From contig OZ023208.1 in assembly GCA_963995525.1 (NCBI GenBank), positions 20,910,295 through 20,974,294 of the forward strand: a DNA stretch of 64,000 nucleotides. Reading direction: 5' to 3'. Positions 22,630 to 34,798 of this stretch are shown piece by piece. Position numbers and translations under genes: made by a program. Position 1 is the stretch's first letter; each line of letters opens with the position of its first letter. The stretch comes from Escarpia spicata (lineage: Eukaryota > Annelida > Polychaeta > Sabellida > Siboglinidae). The notes under the pieces were generated by a model, which was not told the origin of the DNA, ran no database searches, and was given only the letters and a program-made list of their open reading frames with translations.

Positions 22630-23442
22630 CAGACATGGGGTCAAATGCAGATGCATTTAAATGCGACTGATCCAGTATTTGAATTTGCATTTGAAAATTT
22701 GGAGCCAAAAATATTTACATTTAAATACATTTTAAAAGTATTTGAAAAATCAAATACTTTTTTCAAATACTCGGCATTTAATTCTGTCAATGAAAACTGT
22801 TATCATAGCTGTGCTTAATTAAATTGTTGCTTGGTTTAGGCAGTTGATAGAGGTCACTCATGTTACTTATGTGATCACCAAGGAATGACATTCACTTAGA
22901 GAAGACTGGCCTCCTATAGCTCTTATTAGCTGACCCCCTGCAGCCAGTAGCATGCTTTGATCATTAACTCACGTTTTACCTGGGTCATTGTCAGATGGAT
23001 GATCAGTGTATCAGCTGGCCTGCCACAGGGACAGGTTAGCAAGCATTTAATTGATAGTGTGTGGCTTAATATAATTTTATTGAAAGACAATGTCATAGTT
23101 TAGTGCATCAGTGGGCACAGGAAATGGAAAACAGGATTAACCTGTCACAGGGGAACAATTTAACAATGTGTGATCAATTAGAGCTTGGTACTATTGACTC
23201 AATGAACTCCTTTAATTCTGGATAAACAATGGTCAAGGATAGCTCTTTTTATCATTATTTATTGTGCACGGGCACAAGGACGTCGAGAGAATTAGAAAAG
23301 TATTTCAAATACTTTTGAAAAGTACAGGTATATTTGCATTTGACATCAACAAAATGTATTTACATTTGAATTTACATTTGAAATGTCAAAAGTATGTGCA
23401 TTTGCATTTAAATACTTTTCAATGTATTTGACCCCATGTCTG
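22630..23442. mobile_element. MITE with cagacatggggtcaaat terminal repeats, in intron 2
   Basis: The left end cagacatggggtcaaatgc and the right end in reverse complement cagacatggggtcaaatac are inverted repeats. Both are followed inward by many copies of caaatgcaaat/gtatttgaaa-type subterminal motifs, as seen in some hAT elements. I see no convincing 8-bp target duplication. No coding capacity is recognised in the 0.8-kb span. Confidence 0.75.
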
Positions 23443-24234
23443 GTTATCATCATGTTTTACCTCCTCTACAAAGGATTTTTCCCAAGACTGTATTTACCAG
23501 TATTTCCCGCCCGGTATTTGCCAGGGTGGGAAAACGTGCCAATCCTCAGATAACGAGTAAATTACATAAATGATTATTATGGTTCACTAAAAAAGAAAGT
23601 TGAAGAACAGATATGGTATAAATATAGATATAAATATGAAAATTAATAACATAATTTCACATTGAAAACTTTGTATATAAATGTACCTTTAAGGGAAGGT
23701 ATGAGAACTGGATATGACATTTTTAAATGCATAATTGATTGTGTTTGTGCCCAAACTGCATAGTATCTGGATTGGTCGTAATGAATACAAAATACAAATA
23801 AACAAAATATCTTCCAAATTATAGAATTCATAGTCCATCTAAAACTGGCAATACCTGAATATATTTTATCACAATGTTTTCAAAATCACTGTTGGTTTAC
23901 TTGAATATAAAAACTAAAAACAATTCAAATGTTTTGAATATTTTATTTTGAATTTTCAAAACTATGTTACTGTAAAGGCAACATTTGTCAACACGTTTGT
24001 TTGTACATTACTCCAAAGAAAGCACAAAACCAAACTGTTTTTATACGGACTGTGGAGAATGTGTATCAGAACACCAAAATCAAAACCAGATTAGCTTATA
24101 TCATTTAGGCAGCTTCCAGTTACAAATTTGTTTTCAAAAACATGATTTCTGCAAATGGCTGTCAAAGATTGAAAAATGACACTGACTGCTTAAAAGAACC
24201 ATACCTTATCCGTGAATAACAGTGATTTAAGATA

Positions 24235-24640
24235 AGATAATGCTTTATTGTCTCGGGTGAGAACAGACATGGCTGCAATATGTGCATAACACCATTCGAT
24301 AAAAACAGCTGATAAGTAATGCATGCATACACATTACTTGTTCTAAAACGACAATTGACACTGTGGCAGCAGGCATTATGAATTAAGTTGTTTAATGGGC
24401 AGTGGCACGAATGAGTGTTTGTATCTATTAAGCCAGCACCGAGGAGTTATATAACGTCTGCCAGATGGCAGGAGCTGAAATTCATTATGCAGAACATGTT
24501 TAGTATGATCAATAATCTTGACTGACTGTCTTCTTAGTGTCTGTTCAAAAATCTCCTGAAGGGAGATCTTGAGGTTTAGATTTTGAGGTATGTAATTGTT
24601 ATAAAAGTGACCTTTATTGATACTAAACATACAAAGCTAT
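24235..24640 (-). mobile_element. LINE C-terminal fragment in intron 2
   Basis: The minus-strand frame 24630-24376 reads HNEFQLLPSGRRYITPRCWL and NRYKHSFVPLPIKQLN. This is the characteristic C-terminal end of a CR1/L2-type LINE polyprotein, which then runs into non-coding tail. Strongly 5'-truncated. Confidence 0.7.
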
Positions 24641-25131
24641 TGAAATATGGAAGAAATAAAATTTGAGTATTGTTTTCAAAAACCCCATTCTAGGTGCCAC
24701 AGTCACCTTCCTGTTGTGTTGCACCTAGAACATTGTGATATTTGAAAGTTTTTTATGGGGAAAAGTGTGCACAGTAGATCAGGCCTACCAGCAGGTTGAG
24801 TGCTAGCATGTATTGGCAGTGAACTTCACATAGCACACAGTGCCACATGTGGATGCAAACAAGATGGCTATTTTGGTCAATATGGATGCGTTTTAAAAGA
24901 GCTGGAGGTATGCAATTTTGGCGAAACTTGATCAGTACATGAATGACAACTGTGTAGAAATTAGATTTTTGAATGGTACAGTTTTCTTATAATCTGACAA
25001 AACGTTAACATGGCCACCAATGGGAAAGTTAACAGTGGTCTGTGCTCTTCTAAATCTAATTGGTTATGTCGTAAGAAGCCACAGTTGGCTATGGTTTACG
25101 ACTTTGCAACATAGAATAATGCCACAGTTAC

Positions 25132-25231
25132 CTTCATCATAAGACCACACATACTGAAGATCATCCCTAGCAGATTCATGTAGTCTGGTGTCGGGTCGTC
25201 GGTTGACACGGCTGCTGTTGATGGCTTGTAT
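25132..25231 (-). CDS. WDR83OS: Asterix (PAT complex subunit), exon 2
   Basis: The acceptor attgtag precedes A that completes an Arg codon. The exon then encodes [20 protein letters not shown] and [13 protein letters not shown] and ends at donor AAG/gtaact in phase 0. The [21 protein letters not shown] block is diagnostic of Asterix and includes its first membrane helix. Confidence 0.98.
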
Positions 25232-25459
25232 CTACAATTATACAATATGCAGTTACGAATGCTGTCATTCGGAAACGAGGATGCACAATAATGATAAGTT
25301 TTCTGATTATATTAATTTATATTAATATCATGTTACAATACTTGCTTGTATAATTACTGAAATAGCTGTATTTTAAAGACTGCAGAATTTTGCCAATTCT
25401 AATGTATGAAATAAACAATAATGAAAGATAGATTGTTGTTTCATTCATCATGTTTGCAA

Positions 25460-27917
25460 GGGTGTCTGAGTTTTCGTCTAAGGACATTTGGTGTAACGTG
25501 ACAATTCGTCTACTAAGACATTTGGTCTAACGTGAAAATTTGTCTACTACGACAAAGAGATAATTTATTCGACATTTTGGTGTTTCTAAAACTGGACCGG
25601 ATGCTAAGTATTGACCTCCGTTAAGGGGCTGCATGTGTTTTTCTTGTAGGTGGGTTTAGCAACATGAGCCCACAGACTGTCCAACTGTCCCGAATTGGTC
25701 GGGACAGTCCAGATTTTGTGCTATGGGTTCCGAGTCCTGATGTTCGGGCAAAAACCGACAAAACTCGATGAATTGCGCAAAAAACACTGAAAATAAACGA
25801 AAACACTGATTTCTGCTCCCTCTTTAAGCTGAAGTTTTCTGTTCGCCATGGAGGAGTAAACGGTGTCTGCAAGCATTTCGGCACGGCAAAATATATATAT
25901 CGGCTGTGTCCGCACTGAAATCGGCGAAATCCCTCTGCGACTTTGGCGATTCAAGAACTGCTAAAGCTGCTCGAGACAAAGCAGAGGAACAAAAACTGCA
26001 AGTTATGCGAGCTGAAGCACTGTTTGTGCAGTTTGTAGCTGAGCACAACCTATCATTTCGTGTTGGCCAGCCCTGGTGTCCTACTTCACGAGCCATCTGG
26101 AAGCAGAGAAACGAGGACGTATGAAATTCATCAAGGATCAGCTGTGCCATGAAGTCAGGCTTTACATGCTCTTCCTCAACTTTCTGCTCCCCACTGTGAA
26201 TGCATTCAATGTGGCATTGCAGGTCACAAACACCACGACCATACATTTGCTTCTTCATCGAGAGATGAAGAAGTTGAGAAAATGGATGCTTCTATTCGTC
26301 ACTGCTGACCGAATCAACCTGGCTACCGAGTACGAGGACCTCAACAATCAGCAGATGGATGAGGATCTGGATGTTGGCGAGGCTACCCGTACACTGGCTG
26401 CGGAGATGATAGACGATGGGATGAAGTACCTGGTCTCGGCATTCTTTGATCATATTCGTCAGTTCTATTGTATATTTGTGAAAACATTGATCAAGAAATT
26501 CCCATTCCAATCGACCCACCTGTCCGACCTTCGGGTTCAGAACCCCGTGGAGTGACTGTCCTACCAGGATTTGCTCAATGCTGTCGTCCGGCTGGCAAAG
26601 CAACTCCCTCAGCTTCAACTGGCGGACAAGTTGGACCAGATGAGGACAGAAGTGGTTGACTTCCAAATGCTTGACCTCCCGCAAGACAATGGTGTCTGTG
26701 ATTTCTGAGCCAAGGTCCATGAATGTCGAAATTAGAGGCATGGGCTCAAGTCAACCAACGTACACTACGCTATTGGTACTCATTTGTGCCCTTCTTGCAC
26801 TTCCGGCCAGCAATGCCGACAGTGAACGTTGCTTATTCATGGTTCGGAAGATAGACTCGGAGGAACGCAGCCTCATTGAGCGTAGTACCTTGCATCTCTT
26901 CTCACACTGAAAATTAATGTTGATGATGACTGTCACGCTTTTAAGCCCTCTCCTGAAATGCTGAGGCTTAAGTTAACAAATGGCTCAAATGATATACTTA
27001 CAGTAATGTTTCATTTCCTGCTGTGGTTCTTGAACTTTATTGCTGTACATAAATTTTGCATATATAATGGAATTATAACTGTGGCTGTTTGCGCCGTGCT
27101 GTGTTATTGTCTTGCTGTTCATGCAGGCTGCACTGACCTATTGCATCATTGTCAATTGCTGTAAATAAATTCTGTAAACAATGCATAACAACCTCAATAT
27201 AACGCCTTCATCACAAACATGTGGCAGGCTGTATACACCGCGCTGTGTGATTGTCTTGCTGATCATGCTGGCTGTGCTGGCCTAATGCATCAATATTAAT
27301 TCAATAAAAAACAATTATCGGTGGGGGCACTGTAGCGATTTGTGTGAGTGTATTGACTCGGGGAAGGGCAGCCATCTTGTCTCGACTTGTGCCTGGTCAA
27401 AAGTTGGACAGTCTGGGCGCATATCAACCATTTAACTGGCCGCGTGCGGAGATCACACGATGCACAAAGTTCTCATAGTGGATCTACTAGAAACACATAC
27501 TCATTTACTGTCACATAACAATCAAAAAATGAAAAACTAACCGCAAATCTGCTACTTCCCGGAAAACACTGCGATGCTCCCGATATAATCGAGTATCTCA
27601 CAGTACGATTAGGGAGCACCGCAGAGTTTGGTGCAGAAAATGACGGTGATTTTCGTTAAGTTCTTTGGTTGTTTTATGACAGCAACTGATGAGTGTATAT
27701 TAGTAGATCCATTGTGCGTCATGTGATCTCTGCATACAGACAGTTGATTGATATGTGCAATGTTGCTAAACCTACCTACTAGAAATAAACAAATGTCATA
27801 TTCGACGAATTATCCCGTTAGACCAAATGTCGTAGTAGACGAATTGTCGCATCAGACCAAATATCGTAGTAGACAAATTGTCGTGTTAGACCAAATGTTA
27901 GATTAAAAGTCGGACCC
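25460..27917 (+). mobile_element. hAT transposon in Asterix intron 1
   Basis: The ends gggtgtctgagtttt (left) and gggtccgacttttaa (right, reverse complement) are followed by tandem subterminal units of about 34 bases (gacaattcgtctactacgac, atttggtctaacg) in inverted orientation at 25470-25560 and 27790-27905. Flanking gtttgcaa (25452-25459) and gtttgtaa (27918-27925) are an 8-bp target duplication with one mismatch. A broken hAT-like transposase lies inside. About 27060-27180 and 27215-27310 are a diverged direct duplication downstream of it. Confidence 0.88.
25680..26990 (+). pseudogene. hAT-like transposase relic with BED-finger remnant
   Basis: The conceptual translation starts with a damaged BED-type zinc finger (C-x3, then a VRHGGVNGVCKHFGTAK-type segment near 25840-25890). 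It continues through AEEQKLQVMRAEALFVQFVA (25984-26040) and a frameshift near 26110 to a central region (26119-26555). It ends in the hAT dimerisation motif SNADSERCLFMVRKIDSEER (26810-26870) and, in another frame, LLTLKINVDDD (about 26895-26930). At least three frameshifts and several stops make it inactive. The order and the C-terminal motif identify a hAT/ZBED-like transposase, somewhat shorter than usual. Confidence 0.75.
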
Positions 27918-28491
27918 GTTTGTAACTGGTGTAAGTGGTGTTTTACTATTTTGGCTATATTATTATAAGTATATTTAATTAATGCATAACAAATTCTGAA
28001 GTTTTATTAGTTAGTTTTAGTTGGACACTGTACAAAATAATAAACAAATGAAATGTTAACAAAACAGAATTTGTATTACAATTCAGATTTCAGAACAACC
28101 GTGATGTCTGATAAGGTAAACTTAACTTTTTATTATAATATAGGCCCGGCCTATTACAATATACTTTGCCTTTGGTATAATTTTCGATAATTTATAATAG
28201 GGATGTGAATTCGACTAGAGCGATTTATCTACCCAGTATTGGATCAGCAATCCGGCCCTTTGGCTTTGTCAGTTTGTGATACGTATTCTGGTCACGTCTA
28301 GAACTGAAAATGTAGTGGGAATAACAACCTCAATTTTTAGTTGAAGTGCCTAACTGCTAATACTACGCTATTCAGTATAATTCACCGTACAATACTCGAA
28401 TACAACTTTTCAAGTCAACTCAACTTCTCAAGCCAAGGTGGGCGTGTATAAATAAATGTAAATAAATATAAATTCCAGCAATTTCTCTTAC

Positions 28492-28556
28492 CTATGTACT
28501 TTCGCCGATCTTCTAGGATCAGTGCTGTTGTTAATTGCTGCATAATTACTCAACAT
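28492..28556 (-). CDS. WDR83OS: Asterix (PAT complex subunit), exon 1 with start codon
   Basis: ATG at 28556-28554 opens MLSNYAAINNSTDPRRSAKV and H, and the exon ends at donor CATAG/gtaaga, leaving AG for the split Arg codon. The four exons (28556-28492, 25231-25132, 22230-22133, 21502-21436) join in phase to about 109 residues, close to the usual ~106. By family knowledge the product is a small three-helix ER membrane protein that pairs with CCDC47 in the PAT complex, shielding membrane segments of nascent multipass proteins. The DPRR motif is the conserved N-terminal signature. Introns are about 3.3, 2.9 and 0.6 kb; the first two are enlarged by transposons. The 5' untranslated region is not delimited. 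Confidence 0.95.
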
Positions 28557-28645
28557 AATAATGATAAATGCCTTAAAATTTTAATAAAAATGTAGTGAAT
28601 ACGTGAGCGAAAATTAACGTATTTGCAGCGCAGAATGTTCACACG

Positions 28646-28710
28646 GTAACTGGTCGCTTCGGCAGCGTTACCGCCGAGGCAACAACATTTGGGGTAAGAC
28701 CACATTTAAA
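28646..28710. repeat. GCCG-rich repeat unit and TGGTCTTACCCC inverted-repeat arm near the Asterix promoter
   Basis: The stretch ggtcgcttcggcagcgttaccg, then ccgaggcaac, aacatttggggtaagacca, lies 90-155 bases upstream of the Asterix start codon. In inverted orientation it matches 29940-30000 (tggtcttacccc, gtcggcggg, gcctcggcggt). Just inside (about 28720) the minus strand has ataatggccgcc, a YY1-like motif. Confidence 0.6.
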
Positions 28711-28871
28711 TTTTACATAGGCGGCCATTATAACATTTCCTTATTTTCCTGCAAAATTTGTCTTACGATTTTCTTCAATATTTCACAGCATATTTAACCT
28801 CCACTGACACAAGTGCTGTGGAAAACTCGTGAAATTCTCATACCTCATTTTAAAGAAAAATCCACCCTAAC

Positions 28872-29631
28872 TTTCTTCTTTCTTTCTCTTCATCTTTGTT
28901 CCACTTTTTACGTGGGGTCGATGTATGATAATGTCATTCGCCTCCATATCGCTCGGTCGTGCACTTCTCCCCCCGACAGTCCTTTCTCCCTTTGATCTGC
29001 CTTCACACTGTCTAACCACCTCCTCTTCGGCCTTCCTCTCCTCTTCCCTTGCACTTTCATTCCCATCGCTCTCCTTCCTACATAATCCTCCTCTTTTCGC
29101 ATTACGTGTCCATACCATCTCAACCTACTTTCTTGGACTTTCTTTGATATTTCCCCCACTTTCGTTGTCCCTCTAATTCTTTCGTTTCTTATCTTGTTAA
29201 TCTTTGTGACTCCGCACATCCATCGTAGCATTCGCATTTCTGCGACATCCAACTTCTTTTCCTGTGTCTTCTTTGCCGCCCATGTCTCCGCCCCGTACAT
29301 CAGTGCTGGCCTTACCACTGTCCTGTACATTTTCCCCTTGATCTTCACGTTCATTCTTCTGTCACACAGCATTCCAGATACTCTCTTCCAGTTCTTCCAC
29401 CCGCTCTGCACTCTATGCGTGACTTCCGCATCCAATTCTCCATCATCCGCCAATGTCGATTCTAGATATTTGAATGTCTTCACTCTCTTCACTATCTCTC
29501 CCTGTAACCGGATCTCTAGGTCATTGTTTTCGTTGCACCTCAGGTATTCCGTCTTCTTTCTACTAATCTTTAGTCCTCGATCTTCCATTGCACTTCTCCA
29601 TTCCTCGAGCTTCCTTTCCACCTCCACCTTG
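28872..29631 (-). mobile_element. 5'-truncated RTE-like LINE with 17-bp target duplication
   Basis: The direct repeat gaaaaatccaccctaac lies at 28855-28871 and 29632-29648, exactly flanking the insert. The open frame reads about 240 residues without a stop, from the reverse-transcriptase thumb region through PALMYGAETWA (about 29320-29288) to the C-terminal end (RLRWYGHVMRKE, about 29135-29100; GRPKRRWLDSVK). It stops at 28908, followed by a GA-rich tail. The intact frame and perfect duplication make this one of the youngest insertions here. The clade (RTE/BovB-like) is judged from the C-terminal motifs. Confidence 0.88.
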
Positions 29632-29954
29632 GAAAAATCCACCCTAACCAGACACCCCTCAATTTCGACCCAATCTGGTGACGGATTTTGAAATATTGAT
29701 GCGTGCTGCAAAATAGCCACTGTGCGAATACGCGAGCGACTAGCATATATTTATTGCTACCTCGTGAACAATTTAATGCAGTAGTACATTCAGTATTCAC
29801 TGGACTAACATGTGCCATGTGAAAGTGCTCGAAACAAATTCACACATCACACCAAAACGGTATACTGTGTAGGGCACTCTTTCGGTGGGGCCCACTTTCG
29901 CAAGCCCCTCTTTCGGTCGGTAATGACGGACGAATCCTTAATATGGTCTTACCC

Positions 29955-30110
29955 CATTTATTTTGTTGCGTCGGCGGGAAATATTGGTTGCCTCGGCGGT
30001 GAATTTGGTCGCATCGGCGGCGTTTTCGGAAAGAAATTTCGCCGAAGTGGTATTGTTGCCGACGCGACCAGAACTGATGAATTTGGGTCGATTCGGCGCC
30101 GTTGTTTTGT
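29955..30110. repeat. GCCG-rich minisatellite-like array 2
   Basis: Contains alternating units of about 21 bases such as gttgcctcggcggtgaattt and ggtcgcatcggcggcg. Near 30040 the orientation flips to aaatttcgccgaagtggtat and gttgccgacgcgacc. CpG-rich in an AT-rich background. Units match arrays at 28646 and 31985. Confidence 0.65.
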
Positions 30111-30474
30111 AAAACATTTAAACTCCAATAAAATATACTTACATTTTCGTGGCTAGCTATTTCTTAATTACACGTTTAGCAGAAATAACGTCATACATTG
30201 AAACAAAATACTAACACATTTTACAGTTTTCTAAAGCATTTGACTTTGATGTTTTGTCTATGCCTATGTCTATGATAATATCTTATATTTATAATAATTA
30301 GTGTACATATGGTAACATTTCCAGAACAATTGCTGAATGTATTAATTACATGATCAGCCAAATTACAGATTATGAAAGCAGCATTTTATATATATAATTT
30401 CAGTTTACTTTATTTGGTACTAACATATGCATTTGAATGCAAATAATATTAACGGAAGTATTACTTACTTACTT

Positions 30475-30740
30475 AGACTTAGTTAGTTCCTCCTGTTCCT
30501 TTCGGGACATCGGGCGACGAACTTTCTCCATCTACTACGGTCTTTCGCAATTTCTTTGGCCTCATTCCTGCTAGGTGATTTCCATTTCTGCCAGATCTTC
30601 TTTAAACGTCTTGCGCTAGGTCTTAGTCGGCCTTCCTCTCCTTCTGTTTCCACCTTCAGGCACCCATTCCATTGCTACATGTGCAGTTCTCTCTCTTGGT
30701 AGGCGTAGGATATATGTCCCGCTAGTCTTCGTCGTCGAGA
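30475..30740 (-). mobile_element. LINE C-terminal fragment
   Basis: On the minus strand the DNA reads GGNRRRGRPRPSARRLKKIW followed by KEIAKDRRRWRKFVARCPER and a stop. This is the basic C-terminal end of a LINE polyprotein (about 30660-30485). Strongly truncated, with no target duplication identified. Confidence 0.65.
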
Positions 30741-30799
30741 CTTAACTGTGTAATGCAGGCTATCCAGACCTGCCCTCCTCACCACTTCTTCATTGGTCA

Positions 30800-31884
30800 T
30801 CACTTCTTCATTGGAAGTATTACTATTTTATAATATAACATGTGTACTAACTCCTACTTAAATTCACACATTTGACCAGGAGTGAAGTGACACGTAAGAT
30901 CTGCTCAGTTGTTTGTTCGTAGTATTAACAAAAGCAGTCTTGAACCACTTAACTGGTAATGGGTTAGTCCTCTTCTGGCGTTTCCTATTGATGTAGACCT
31001 GTGTTCGTCAAAGGAAAGTCATGTTCATTTAGATACCGTTGACGGGCAGGTTTGAATGGGCAAGTGTAAACAACAGTCACTGATTTAGGCTTTTTTCTTC
31101 AAAATTTGGGCTTCCATCTCATTGTTAACGCTGAACCCGTAGATCAAAACACAGTAGAGTTGGCTTCGTCGCCTGCTAATTATGCATAGTTTCATTGATC
31201 TGGTATTTCCTCAACGTCTATGCTAAATTTACTTTTACAATAGCTCAGGTGTTCCTACGCAAGATTATGCTATAGCAGCTGAGAGCGCACTTATCAAAAG
31301 GAAGTAAAACATTGATTGAGTCATTGATCTTAAGCACTTTTTAGGTAAAGAAATTGCGGTTCAGATCCTAATATCATAGAACTTTGGAACAACCTGAATG
31401 CACTGTGAGCAAATCGGGTTCGAAGCAGATTATATATATTACTTGGCTGTTAAATTAAAATAACTAACGAAGTAAAAAGTTGCGTAACATTTTATATAAA
31501 ATTAGTTTGTTACAAATATAATTATTTAGTAATAACTATACTAAAAAATTGTACATTTGGGGGCATGGTAGCTTTGTTTCCTCAAATATTATATGGTTGT
31601 ATTTTATACATACGTCGTCCAAAAAAATTATAATTAGTTACAGGGATGGTTATGAAAATAAACTACCCCCTCAAAATGTATCAAAGGTAATAGGTGAAGA
31701 AAACAATAAATACAATAAAATTACACAAACACTAAAATTGGGAGAAATATAAAAACGAATACGACTGGCAATTTTAGAATCGTTTGTTTATTAAAGAAAG
31801 ATTTAAAAACTGTTTATTGAAATGTTGATAAATAATCTACACAGATGTACCATTAGTGTACAACTGTTACGACCAATATTTCGT
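30800..31884. other. No gene recognised
   Basis: AT-rich non-coding sequence with short frames only. No transposon ends recognised. Confidence 0.5.
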
Positions 31885-31984
31885 CACTGAAGCAGTGACA
31901 TTGCCGAAGTGACACACTTTATGACTATTTGATCAAAACACCACCTAAGCAACAAAAGTCTACTCTGATAGACCACATTACACA

Positions 31985-32215
31985 TCTGTATCGCCGCCGA
32001 AGAGACCAAACAATTCACCAAGGTGTCCAAGAATGTCCCCGCCGAAGCGGTTACGCTGCTGAACCAACCAATTTTACGCCGCCGTGGCGACCAAAACGCC
32101 GCCGAAGCGACACAAATATTTCGCCGACGCAACCAATAATTTCGCCGAGACATCCAAGAATGTTGCCGACGCGTCCAAAAAGTGGTAACGCAGCCGACGC
32201 GACCCGGAACCATTC
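31985..32215. repeat. GCCG-rich minisatellite array 3 (units ~21 bp)
   Basis: Repeated units of the type gccgaagcgaccaa-aattt appear about seven times (for example gccgccgtggcgaccaaaac, gccgccgaagcgacacaaat, cgccgacgcaaccaataatt). It lies just outside the left end of the long inverted-repeat element. The units are the same kind as in arrays 1 and 2. Confidence 0.75.
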
Positions 32216-33100
32216 ACGCGATACAATGACGAATTTACATCGAAGACTCGAAGACATGCTCACTCACCTCTGTAGCTCGTGCCGTCCTCGCAAAATGTGG
32301 CCAACACGTCATAGTCTAGGCCTGAAATCTAAAAAAATCCATCATGAGTACCCAAATGTTACAAGCTGTCATCCATGTCAGGATTTATTTATGACCTTTA
32401 CCGGTTATAACCAGTCCGGATGACACTTTCTATAGTCGTTTTTTACTGCGTAATGAGCTATTTTGTAAAAATGGCGGCAAGGCTTTTCGAAGGATTTTCA
32501 ACATGTACATAATCGGCTATATATCTACTAATTATAGGGCTACAACATTTTGTTTCAGCATGTGTGGAAAAACAGGTCACCTATGTGCAACAAATTAAAA
32601 ATCAATACAATAGATATAATTAAAATGAATGCACAACACATACCAAATTATATTGGAATTTTAGTTAGGTTTCGTACGTGACTGAAGGTGTACAGTTAGT
32701 TCAAAACAGTTACTTACATACGTGGCACACGACAACTATATTTACGTCAAAAACCCTACCCCTTATTTTTGTAACCGCCGCCCAAGAACATAATCCGCAA
32801 TATATGTGCATGCACTAATTACAATTAAGGTTACATAGCTAATTTTGGTATCAAAATGTTTCCAATAGTGAGATACGTATTTGTGGTTAATGCGTACATC
32901 AATATATAGGATATATACATTAACAATTTAGTTTAGTTTCGTGAAGGGCGGGCATTAGTTCAAATCATTATTTACACATCTGGTGCATGACAATCGTGTT
33001 TTATCTCCCAATAATCCCAGTTCATTTCCAAATAAAATAATACTAGATTTTCTTACAAACAACGTAACAATCAACTATATATCTACTATAGCTAATTTTT

Positions 33101-33413
33101 ATTTTATTCACTGCTCCTCGCCTCATCTATAGTGTAGTTATAGGATGTGATGTGTATTGGAATCTGCTGCGCGTTGCTAGGTTTATGAAGAGAAAGAGAG
33201 TCACGGAATAAGGGTGGAAAATGGCAATGCCCTTTAATTACATGTAGTCAATAGTAATGTAAATGGTAAAGACAAGACAATGGGCATTGCCGTCAACCTA
33301 GATAGCAAAAGGCAATTCCCCTTACAAACGTAGATGAGTCGTACATATCTGTCGATGGGGAATGCCAATAATTAACTATCTAAGCGGAATAAATGTGGGG
33401 CCCAGAAACCACC
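33101..33413 (-). repeat. Ngaro split direct repeat B2
   Basis: A 313-base copy of 33790-34102, starting attttattcactgctcctcg. A 52-base spacer (33414-33465) separates it from A2. Confidence 0.93.
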
Positions 33414-33465
33414 ATCCAAAACACTAGGGCGACTAAGCTGGAGTAGATGGGGAAGGAGGGTGGGT

Positions 33466-33793
33466 ACAACAGAAAACGGGCAGCAGAGAGCAAACAAACT
33501 TTCTCTGTGACAGAGGAATTTAGACTGAGTTTCCCCAGTTGAGATACTGGGCAATGATTGGCTGCTGCCTGGTCACTGCCTGGTTACCAGAGTGGGATAT
33601 TCCCTTATTAGGATATAGGCTCTCTGCGACCTGACTGCGACCCCCTCTGTTGTATTCCCCAAGGGATAGCTGTATCCAGCTTAGCACAGAGGCAACATCA
33701 ATGGTGACATTGTCCAGATGTGTCTGGCCAATGTTTATGTCTCAGTGCTGTGAGTAAAATGTATTTAATTCATGCTGGATTAAACACTTATTT
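33466..33793 (-). repeat. Ngaro split direct repeat A2
   Basis: A 328-base copy of 39139-39466, from acaacagaaaacgggcagca to cacttattt. Its end overlaps the start of B1 by about four bases, forming the internal A/B junction expected for a circular intermediate. Confidence 0.93.
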
Positions 33794-34102
33794 TATTCAC
33801 TGCTCCTCGCCTCATCTATAGTGTAGTTATAGGATGTGATGTGTATTGGAATCTGCTGCGCGTTGCTAGGTTTATGAAGAGAAAGAGATTCACGGAATAA
33901 GGGTGGAAAATGGCAATGCCCTTTAATTACATGTAGTCAATAGTAATGTAAATGGTAAAGACAAGACAATGGGCATTGCCGTCAACCTAGATAGCAAAAG
34001 GCAATTCCCCTTACAAACGTAGATGAGTCGTACATATCTGTCGATGGGGAATGCCAATAATTAACTATCTAAGCGGAATAAATGTGGGGCCCAGAAACCA
34101 CC
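33790..34102 (-). repeat. Ngaro split direct repeat B1
   Basis: A 313-base copy of B2. The single difference noticed is agagattcacgg here against agagagtcacgg in B2. Confidence 0.93.
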
Positions 34103-34798
34103 CAAACAACCCCACACAAAGCGCAGCAGAACCCAAAAACAAAAGTGTGTTCCTGGGCCTGGCTCAGCCAATCATGCATAAAGCAGACTTTGCCTCCTGT
34201 GAGCAGTTCGGGCCATTCTCGCATTAAAACCTCAAATGTCACTTTTGGAGCAAGTGAGGACAAAAGATGAGAATGTTGCACGAATGCAGCAACCCCGACT
34301 CAGACTCACAGGGATAGCCATTGAAAATATGGGTGCATCGCAAAGATAACTTGTTTGCTATGTTCGCCCTGCTACACAGTGAAGGTACATTAGGGATAAG
34401 ATGAACAAACAAATCCATGCCCCAACTTCCGGCCCAAAGCTGAAAAGCAAGACACGTAGATAAGTTCTCCACCTCCCTAGTACCACCTTCAAGTGCTAAA
34501 TGTGCCTAGAATTGCACACATATATCTACTAAAATATGAACAAATACATATCAAATGTATGTCAGGGAGCCGCGGCTAAGGGGTGACCGGCTACGTGCAT
34601 CTACTCCCGGCCAAAAGCTGAAGAGCTCAGCATGCACCAGGGCCCCCCAACCTTGGCCCTCCATGACCAACCAATGGTGTATACATATTGTGAATACGTA
34701 TGTCTACGACTATTACCTATCAACTAATAGATAAGCAGAACATACATGAATGCATAGTAGTCGGAATACCACCAATTGTAATAAATTGACCCAACAAA
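34103..34798 (-). other. Non-coding remainder of the Ngaro element
   Basis: After the stop that ends the truncated reverse transcriptase, no YxDD, RNase H, methylase or recombinase motif can be read in any minus-strand frame. The region probably spans the internal deletion and the 3' untranslated part. Confidence 0.55.
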
